From contig JASLIL010000071.1 in the NCBI GenBank assembly GCA_030152145.1, positions 1-12,777 of the forward strand: a stretch of 12,777 bases of DNA, written 5' to 3'. The notes beneath the pieces were generated by a model, which worked only from the letters and a program-made list of their open reading frames with translations, was not told the DNA's origin and ran no database searches. Source of the DNA: Tissierellales bacterium (GTDB taxonomy: Bacteria > Bacillota > Clostridia > Tissierellales > JASKZW01). Positions 12,649 to 12,777 of this stretch are shown here, one piece after another; position 1 is the stretch's first letter, and each line of letters opens with the position of its first letter. The position numbers were made by a program, and so were the translations under genes.

Positions 12649-12777
12649 CTTATCTTCTGGTAGCGGAGGGCTCTGTCCCTCCATATGTATTGCAATAGAG
12701 TAATGGCGACATAGAAGTCGCTGCTACCAACATATCTTTCACTCCGAAGCCGATAAGCAGGGTATTTTATATTTTGG
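12649..12777. repeat. Repeat unit C, with compensatory stem and terminal motif
   Basis: Hairpin GGAGGG (12665-12670), loop CTCTGT, CCCTCC (12677-12682), then GCGAC-ATAGAA-GTCGC (12706-12721). An outer pair GGTAGC (12659-12664) / GCTACC (12723-12728) encloses both, like a three-way junction. It ends in GGGTATTTTATATTTTGG at the window edge and may continue beyond. Confidence 0.8.

Noticed and set aside
12372..12777. CRISPR array in the tandem units
   Set aside because: Units differ in length (182, 95 and about 129 bp), are palindromic throughout and lack regular repeat-spacer alternation.

Overview
The window reads as a chromosomal segment of a low-GC, Gram-positive, anaerobic Firmicute, most likely class Clostridia or Tissierellia. 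The reasons are AT-rich A-ending codons, strong AGGAGG-type ribosome binding sites, TTGACA/TATAAT promoters, a T-box leader, the metG-tatD-rnmV-ksgA order, and an in-frame UGA in a HesB-related selenoprotein gene. I cannot name the genus from the sequence alone.

Layout. 1-580: modular palindromic intergenic repeats (two ~180-bp near-identical copies) and a TTTAAAC-rich stretch. 581-1715: a YabE-like secreted G5/3D-domain cell-wall protein on the minus strand with terminator and promoter. 1716-2367: a divergent regulatory region ending in a methionine-type T-box leader. 2368-6937: a plus-strand run of metG, tatD, rnmV, ksgA and an ArsR/SmtB-type metal sensor. 6938-8541: four small genes, namely a glutaredoxin-like protein, a convergent DUF1858 protein, a YvlD-like membrane protein and a HesB-related protein with UGA at codon 33. 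8596-10225: mgtE, preceded by a structured leader with its own terminator and a 26-codon small ORF. 10258-10570: repeats. 10638-12334: ispE and murI. 12372-12777: three tandem repeat units.

How the genes work together. The metG-ksgA block is a translation and RNA-maturation neighbourhood: Met-tRNA synthesis under T-box control, TatD nuclease, 5S rRNA maturation and 16S rRNA dimethylation. ispE and murI supply isoprenoid and peptidoglycan precursors. The middle section is a thiol/redox and metal segment. The glutaredoxin and the selenoprotein genes each have a consensus promoter and carry the same palindrome, ATACCC-N5-GGGTAT. I infer that one repressor controls both, possibly of the CsoR/CstR type; none is encoded here.

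The strongest hidden feature is the 90-residue selenoprotein at 8233-8505. Ordinary gene calling truncates it at TGA 8329-8331. A 6-bp stem with a GG-containing loop starts 20 nt after the UGA and is a plausible bacterial SECIS element. The family is known (HesB-related (seleno)proteins), so the new elements are the shared operator, the unclassified mgtE leader with its small ORF, and the repeat family whose neighbouring copies show a compensatory stem change.
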